A DNA stretch of 64,000 nt from contig NZ_JBLYUB010000025.1 in the NCBI RefSeq assembly GCF_049999945.1, forward strand, positions 32,654 through 96,653, written 5' to 3'. This document shows, piece after piece, positions 60,206-64,000 of this stretch. The translations under genes and the position numbers were made by a program. Each line of letters starts with the position of its first letter. The first letter of the stretch is position 1. Below the pieces are notes generated by a model. That model saw nothing but the letters and a program-made list of their open reading frames with translations. It was not told where the DNA came from and did not search any database. The DNA is from Planosporangium spinosum (GTDB lineage: Bacteria > Actinomycetota > Actinomycetes > Mycobacteriales > Micromonosporaceae).

Positions 60206-60645
60206 GTGGCTGACCTCCTTGGTGACGGCGGGTTGTGGTTGGGTGGTCGCCGTCGCGCAGCATCGGGCGACGGGCCCTGGGGGACCCGCTCCTACGTACA
60301 CCCCGAGCCTACGTCGAATGCGGCGACGGATCGTTACGTGGTATTCCGTGGGTGGGTGAGGACACGTTCCGCGCAGCGGTGTGTCGTCTATGTGGTGGTA
60401 GCGCCCTGGTCATGCCCGGTCGGGTCGCGGTACCGCGTGGCGGTGCCGCGGTGGTGCGGTGCGGTGCGTGGTCGTGACGGTGCGGAGTGTGGTCGTGGTG
60501 CGGGGCGTGGCCGGGCCCGGTGTGCCGGGTGGGTCGGCCCGGGCCGGGTGCACCGGCCCAAAGGCATTCATTATGAGTCGGGCTGGTTGGTCATGCAGTC
60601 CGCGACCGGTCAGATGACGGCCGGTGAGGTCGGTAAGCTGCGGGC
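60206..60645. other. 440-bp divergent region korA/nuoA
   Basis: No convincing gene. From about 60340 to 60560 the plus strand is strongly G/T-biased with repeated GGTGCGG/GTGGTCGTG words, and CGCGGTACCGCG (near 60427) is palindromic. Promoters of both genes must lie here; an AT-rich CATTCATTATGAG (about 60566) may belong to the nuoA promoter. Confidence 0.55.
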
Positions 60646-61023
60646 GTGACCGGATATCTGGGCTCGTACGCGACGCTCGGGCTGCTCCTGCTGATCGGGG
60701 CGCTGGTATTCGTGGGTGCGTTCGGCGCCAACCGCGTGCTGCGCCCCCGGCGCCCCACCGACACGCCGGGCAAGTGGGAGAACTACGAGTGCGGGCTGGA
60801 CCCGGTCGGCGGTGACTGGGCGCAGGCGCAGATCCGTTACTACGTCTACGCGTACCTTTATGTGCTCTTTGCAGTAGAAAGCGTTTTCTTATTCCCGTGG
60901 GCGGTCGTCTTCGACCGGCCCGGGTTCGGCGTGGCGACCGTGGTCGAGATGGGTATCTTCGTCGGCCTGCTCGCGCTCGGCCTGCTGTACGCCTGGCGTA
61001 AGCGCGTCCTGCGTTGGAGCTGA
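60646..61023 (+). CDS. nuoA: NADH-quinone oxidoreductase subunit A, stand-alone
   Basis: A 125-residue complex I membrane subunit with three helices. The conserved first-loop motif KWENYECGLDPVG, the QIRYYVYAYLYVLFAVESVF helix with its conserved Glu, and LFPWAVVF are intact. No other nuo gene follows, so it is separated from the complex I operon. Codons 69-83 (60850-60894) are AT-ending (CTT TAT, TTT GCA GTA GAA), including TTA for Leu82, unlike the rest of the gene. GTG 60646. Whether it replaces or duplicates the operon NuoA is unknown. Confidence 0.93.
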   Translation: MTGYLGSYATLGLLLLIGALVFVGAFGANRVLRPRRPTDTPGKWENYECGLDPVGGDWAQAQIRYYVYAYLYVLFAVESVFLFPWAVVFDRPGFGVATVVEMGIFVGLLALGLLYAWRKRVLRWS

Positions 61024-61055
61024 CGGCTTCACCGACGCCGGACGTACCTTCCGTC

Positions 61056-61113
61056 GGGCCGGACGTGCGCGGCCGCTGGGCCGGACGTGCGTGACCGTTG
61101 GGCCGGACGTGCG
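61056..61113. repeat. 22-bp spaced repeats downstream of nuoA
   Basis: GGGCCGGACGTGCG occurs at 61056, 61078 and 61100, an exact 22-bp period, and a weaker copy precedes it (GCCGGACGTACC near 61037). It begins 32 bp after the nuoA stop. The rest of the 229-bp gap holds nothing I can name. Confidence 0.75.
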
Positions 61114-61252
61114 TGCCTTCCCCGGTCGCGGCCGCGCGAACAGGTCGGTTCTTCGATGCCCCGCCGCTCCGCGCCACCGCGCCTACCTGCGCTTTCATTC
61201 CATCCGGGGCGCCGGGCTCGCTTGGCCGGGGCGAGCGTGACACGATCGTGAC

Positions 61253-61813
61253 ATGGGTCAGTTCCTGCTCCTGACGATCGGTGCCCTCGTCGTCGGCGCC
61301 ATCGGATTCGGTGTGGCGGTGCTCATCTCCGGCTCCGACCCGGGCCTACAGCCGGTGGAACCGGAGGGCCGGGCGGTACCGCTGCCGGTGGACCGCCCGC
61401 TGGTCGAGAGCGATCTCGCGCGTACCCGTTTCGACACCGCCGTACGGGGCTACCGGATGGCGCAGGTCGACACGGCGCTGCGCCGGGCGGCGTACGACAT
61501 CGGGTACAAGCTGGAGCTGATCGGGGTGCTCGAGGCTGAGGTGCAGGCGCTGCGCGAGGGTCGGCTCGACGACGCCGACAAGCTGCGGCGCACCCGGGAG
61601 GCGGCGACGAGGACGACCGCGAGCGGCACCGGGGACGCCGGTTCCGCCGCGGACCGGGCGGACGCCGAGGGCCGGGCTGGCGCCGTGGACCGGGCGGACG
61701 CCGAGGGCCGGGAGCAGGCCGAGGCCGCGGACCGGTCGGACGCCACGGACCCGGCCGGCGCCGCCGACCCGGCCGGCACGTCCGCACAGCCCGAGGAGAT
61801 GAGACTGCCGTGA
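61253..61813 (+). CDS. DivIVA domain-containing membrane protein
   Basis: A 186-residue protein with one N-terminal transmembrane helix (LLLTIGALVVGAIGFGVAVL) and a short DivIVA-like segment (LARTRFDTAVRGYRMAQVDT, then ALRRAAYDIGYKLELIGVLE). The tail from about residue 115 is low-complexity Ala/Asp/Gly/Arg with repeated RADAEGR units. DivIVA-like proteins organise polar growth and wall synthesis; this short version is probably membrane-tethered. Its stop overlaps the next GTG, so it is co-translated with the SRPBCC gene. Confidence 0.82.
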   Translation: MGQFLLLTIGALVVGAIGFGVAVLISGSDPGLQPVEPEGRAVPLPVDRPLVESDLARTRFDTAVRGYRMAQVDTALRRAAYDIGYKLELIGVLEAEVQALREGRLDDADKLRRTREAATRTTASGTGDAGSAADRADAEGRAGAVDRADAEGREQAEAADRSDATDPAGAADPAGTSAQPEEMRLP

Positions 61814-62466
61814 GTGCCCCCGAGCCCCGGTCCGCGGGGGGCGGGGTCAGCGATCCGACATCGCCGCCGGCGGCGACCGCCGGCGGCGTCTCCGGTCGTA
61901 ACGGGAACGCGACCGCCGGCGACTCGCCGGACGCCGGTGACGCCACCGGCGCGGGTGGCGCTGCCGAATCCGGCGCGTCGGCCGCCCAAGCCGGGCTCGG
62001 CGACGCCGTACAGCCCGGTGCCGGTGAGGTGACCGCCACCGTCATCGTCGACGTCCCCGCCACCCGGGTCTTCGCCGCGCTGCTGGCGTGGGAGCGGCAG
62101 AGCGACTGGATCCCGTTCACGCGGGTACGGCTGGTCGACGGCGATGGTGGCGAGGGCAGCTCAATCGAGGCCGTGACGCAGGTCGGCCCGGCCGTGTTGC
62201 GCGACGAGATGCGCGTGGTCAAGGTGGACCGGCCGTACGAGATCCGGGTCGTCCACTACGGCAGGGTGCTGCGCGGCCCCGGCGTCATGCGGTGCACCCC
62301 CATGGACGGGGACCGCACGCAGGTGGTCTGGCACGAGTGGTTCCACCTGCCCGGTGGCACCGCCGGCAAGGTCGCCTGGCCGGTACTCTGGCCCGGTTCG
62401 AAGGTCAGCTTGATCCAGGCGCTGCGCCGCTTCGCCCGGCTCGTGGAGATGGGACAACTGCCGTGA
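61810..62466 (+). CDS. SRPBCC (START-like) family protein
   Basis: A 218-residue protein: a disordered Gly/Ala/Pro-rich N-terminus of about 70 residues, then a helix-grip SRPBCC domain starting VTATVIVDVPATRVFAALLA with WERQSDWIPFTRV, VVHYGRVLRGPGVMRC and VVWHEWFHLPGG. Such domains bind hydrophobic ligands. GTG 61810 overlaps the DivIVA stop; a start nearer the domain is possible. The tag gene follows with a 4-bp overlap. Confidence 0.85.
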   Translation: MSAPEPRSAGGGVSDPTSPPAATAGGVSGRNGNATAGDSPDAGDATGAGGAAESGASAAQAGLGDAVQPGAGEVTATVIVDVPATRVFAALLAWERQSDWIPFTRVRLVDGDGGEGSSIEAVTQVGPAVLRDEMRVVKVDRPYEIRVVHYGRVLRGPGVMRCTPMDGDRTQVVWHEWFHLPGGTAGKVAWPVLWPGSKVSLIQALRRFARLVEMGQLP

Positions 62467-63056
62467 CCGCGCCCGGCCCCGACCTCGTCGCCGGCCCGGA
62501 CGGCCTGCCCCGCTGTGCGTGGGCCGGTGCGACCGCCGACTACCTGGCCTACCACGACGAGGAGTGGGGCCGGCCGGTCCGCGACGACGACGGCCTGTAC
62601 GAGCGGCTGACCCTCGAGGCGTTCCAGTCCGGGCTGTCCTGGTTGACCATCCTGCGTAAGCGGCCCGCGTTCCGGGCTGCGTTCAAGGGCTTCGTGATCA
62701 CCGAGGTCGCGGCGTTCGACGAGTCCGACGTCGAGCGGCTCCTGCTCGACGCCGGGATCGTCCGCAACCGGGCGAAGATCGAGGCCGCGCTGCACAACGC
62801 CCGGGCCGCCGCCGCCCTCGACGGCGGGCTGAGCGAGCTGCTCTGGTCGTACGCACCGGCTCCGCGCGACCGGCGACCGCGCTCGTCCGGCGAGGTGCCG
62901 GCGGTCACGCCGGAGTCGACGGCGATGGCCAAGGCACTCAAGCAGCGTGGTTTCCGGTTCGTCGGCCCCACCACCGCGTACGCCCTGATGCAGGCGACCG
63001 GCATGGTGGACGACCATCTGGCCGACTGCCACGTGGCCCAGGGACACCCCCGCTGA
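62463..63056 (+). CDS. tag: DNA-3-methyladenine glycosylase I
   Basis: Excises 3-methyladenine from alkylated DNA; 197 residues of the HhH zinc-snap family. It has RCAWAG (zinc Cys), YHDEEWGRPVRDDDGLYERL (His ligand), EAFQSGLSWLTILRKRPAFR, the catalytic-pocket FVGPTTAYALMQATGMVDDH and LADCHVAQ (His and Cys ligands). GTG 62463 overlaps the SRPBCC stop. It forms the end of a three-gene overlap cluster with DivIVA- and SRPBCC-type genes. Confidence 0.94.
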   Translation: MTAPGPDLVAGPDGLPRCAWAGATADYLAYHDEEWGRPVRDDDGLYERLTLEAFQSGLSWLTILRKRPAFRAAFKGFVITEVAAFDESDVERLLLDAGIVRNRAKIEAALHNARAAAALDGGLSELLWSYAPAPRDRRPRSSGEVPAVTPESTAMAKALKQRGFRFVGPTTAYALMQATGMVDDHLADCHVAQGHPR

Positions 63057-63076
63057 CAGACGGGTCGCGCGGGCAA

Positions 63077-63329
63077 ATGGATCGCGGCGCCGCGCCGCCG
63101 CCCCAGGTCGACGCCGCGCTGGTCACCATCACCGCGTACCCGATGGGCGGTGCGGCCGAGCGCCGCCCGGCGCGACTGCTCACGCCCGGCCGACCACCAG
63201 CCCGGCCGGGCGGTCCGCAAGGTGGTACCGGTCGGTCCGGCGGCGTTCCGGGCGGCCGGGATCGACCCCGGGCAACCGGCGGGAACGGTCACCCCGGAAC
63301 ACTGGCGGGCGCTCGTGATGAGATGGGGG
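63077..63329 (+). pseudogene. Frameshifted remnant resembling the C-terminus of an Erm/RsmA rRNA adenine methyltransferase
   Basis: Between tag and the last gene two different frames read like adjacent pieces of one protein. Frame A (from 63077) gives GAAPPPQVDAALVTI, similar to the PPPxVDAALLxI stretch of Erm/KsgA family methyltransferases. Frame B (to 63329) gives GRAVRKVVPVGPAAF, then RAAGIDPGQPAGTVTPEHWR, similar to the family's final helices ending LTPEQW. The SAM-binding N-terminal two-thirds are absent. The identification rests on remembered family patterns and short matches, so it is tentative. Confidence 0.4.
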
Positions 63330-63330
63330 C

Positions 63331-63936
63331 ATGGCGCACTGGGCGGTGGTGGTACCGGATGAGCGGTACGCGGCGGAGCGGTTGTTCCTGCACGAGACGC
63401 TGGAACTGACCGGCTTGGACGGCCCGTTGCCGGCGGTCGGCGACGAGGTGGCCCTGGTGACCGGGGCGGAACCGGTCGTGTTCGCGCTGGGTCGGGTACG
63501 TGCGGTCGGCGTCGCCGAGACCGACCCGGATGACCCGGCTGCGGGGCAGCCGCCGGCCTCGCTGGACATCGCGTACACGCATCGGCTGTTCGACGCCCCG
63601 CTGCCCGGCGACGGCCTGGTGGCACGGGCCGGCGGCGGGCCGGCCGGGGCCGGGGCGTACCCGATCGACGCCGACCGGTTCGCCGCGCTCTCCGGCAAGG
63701 TGGACACCGCGCAGCCCGCCGACGCCACCGGCCGGAAGTGGCTGGTCGGGCTCTACCTGCCGATCGAAGCGGCCTCGCCGGCCGAGGCGGTACGGGCGTT
63801 CTGGACGTACACCATGCAGCTCGGCCCGCGCGAGCTGCCCGCCTTCGTCTCACCCGCCGGTGACGAGCTGGCGATGCAGGCGTACGTGCTGGGTGAGGTG
63901 GCCAACCTCGACCCGGAGGAGGACGAGGACGAGTAG
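63331..63936 (+). CDS. Conserved hypothetical protein
   Basis: A 201-residue cytoplasmic protein I do not recognise. The N-terminus MAHWAVVVPDERYAAERLFL leads into a beta-rich core (VGDEVALVTGAEPVVFALGR, SLDIAYTHRLFD, KWLVGLYLPIEAASPAEAVR), somewhat like small PUA/EVE-type beta-barrels. It ends in an acidic tail (LDPEEDEDE). No catalytic motif or membrane segment is visible. The ATG lies at the end of the methyltransferase-like remnant. GC-rich CGACCCGCC repeats follow to the window end. Confidence 0.7.
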   Translation: MAHWAVVVPDERYAAERLFLHETLELTGLDGPLPAVGDEVALVTGAEPVVFALGRVRAVGVAETDPDDPAAGQPPASLDIAYTHRLFDAPLPGDGLVARAGGGPAGAGAYPIDADRFAALSGKVDTAQPADATGRKWLVGLYLPIEAASPAEAVRAFWTYTMQLGPRELPAFVSPAGDELAMQAYVLGEVANLDPEEDEDE

Positions 63937-64000
63937 CCCTGGGCCGGCCGGCCTGGGCCGCCCAGGCCCGCCCGACCCGCCCGACCCGCCACGCCCCGCC

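Overview
The window is one contiguous, very GC-rich actinobacterial chromosome segment. It carries a mycothiol gene (mshA), a SenX3-RegX3/PhoU phosphate module, an HbhA-like protein, a bS22 mini-protein and F420-type oxidoreductases, and most genes overlap by 1-8 bp with GTG or TTG starts. A duplicated intergenic element built on AGCGAAGCGAGCGAATCA (7180-7330) and the overall protein style point to Micromonosporaceae (Micromonospora or a relative); that family call is an inference. From recalled gene orders, much of the window follows the M. tuberculosis Rv0474-Rv0512 block (XRE, hbhA, DUF2516, murB, SDR, mshA, YbjN, gpm, senX3-regX3, Rv0495c, ppx, sugar isomerase, bS22, galE2-like, acyltransferase, serB1-like, glutaredoxin, hemACDB). 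It also contains the Streptomyces bldN-rsbN-rex-hem arrangement. I see no insertion sequence, phage, integrase, CRISPR array, tRNA or rRNA.

Layout: 1-8290 holds a 5'-truncated rhodanese with sseC, a membrane protein, a DsrE protein, a nitrobindin, pabC, a Fur regulator with a YgfZ protein and a Nudix enzyme, then a beta-keto acid cleavage enzyme and an asparaginase. 8423-14465 holds an XRE regulator with a clear candidate operator, an HbhA-like protein, DUF2516, a hydrolase, an EI24 protein, a macrodomain protein, a mycothiol-dependent enzyme and murB. 14527-26639 holds a methyltransferase/SDR pair, mshA-ybjN-GT39, tandem MFS exporters, gpmA, and phoU divergent from senX3-regX3 with a candidate PHO box between them. 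26677-36866 holds the Rv0495c/ppx/isomerase block, NADAR and CGNR proteins, proline dehydrogenase, a HExxH protein, bS22, an epimerase, an acyltransferase and a SerB1-like HAD phosphatase. 37043-50784 holds bldN with an rsbN-like partner, an acyl-CoA ligase, a glutaredoxin, a HAD protein, a NarL-type two-component system and rex-hemA-hemC-hemD followed by hemB, with a Rex operator upstream of rex. 50859-64000 holds an F420 oxidoreductase, a GNAT protein, a transglycosylase, an FmdB zinc ribbon, a large cyclase/NB-ARC/TPR protein, korAB, a stand-alone nuoA, a DivIVA-like protein, an SRPBCC protein, tag, a probable rRNA-methyltransferase remnant and an uncharacterised protein.

The physiological thread is redox and phosphate homeostasis. 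Rex (NADH/NAD+) sits on haem synthesis; mycothiol synthesis is near a mycothiol-dependent enzyme; SenX3-RegX3/PhoU with polyphosphatase covers phosphate; KorAB and NuoA touch the respiratory chain. No obviously novel multi-gene system stands out. The most unusual signals are architectural: gene ends, especially convergent ones, carry either long perfect palindromes or 17-30 bp tandem duplications that run across the stop codon. Also notable are in-frame TTA codons, AT-rich codon patches inside nuoA and hemC, a cyclase domain lacking usual catalytic residues, and an erm/ksgA-like gene remnant.
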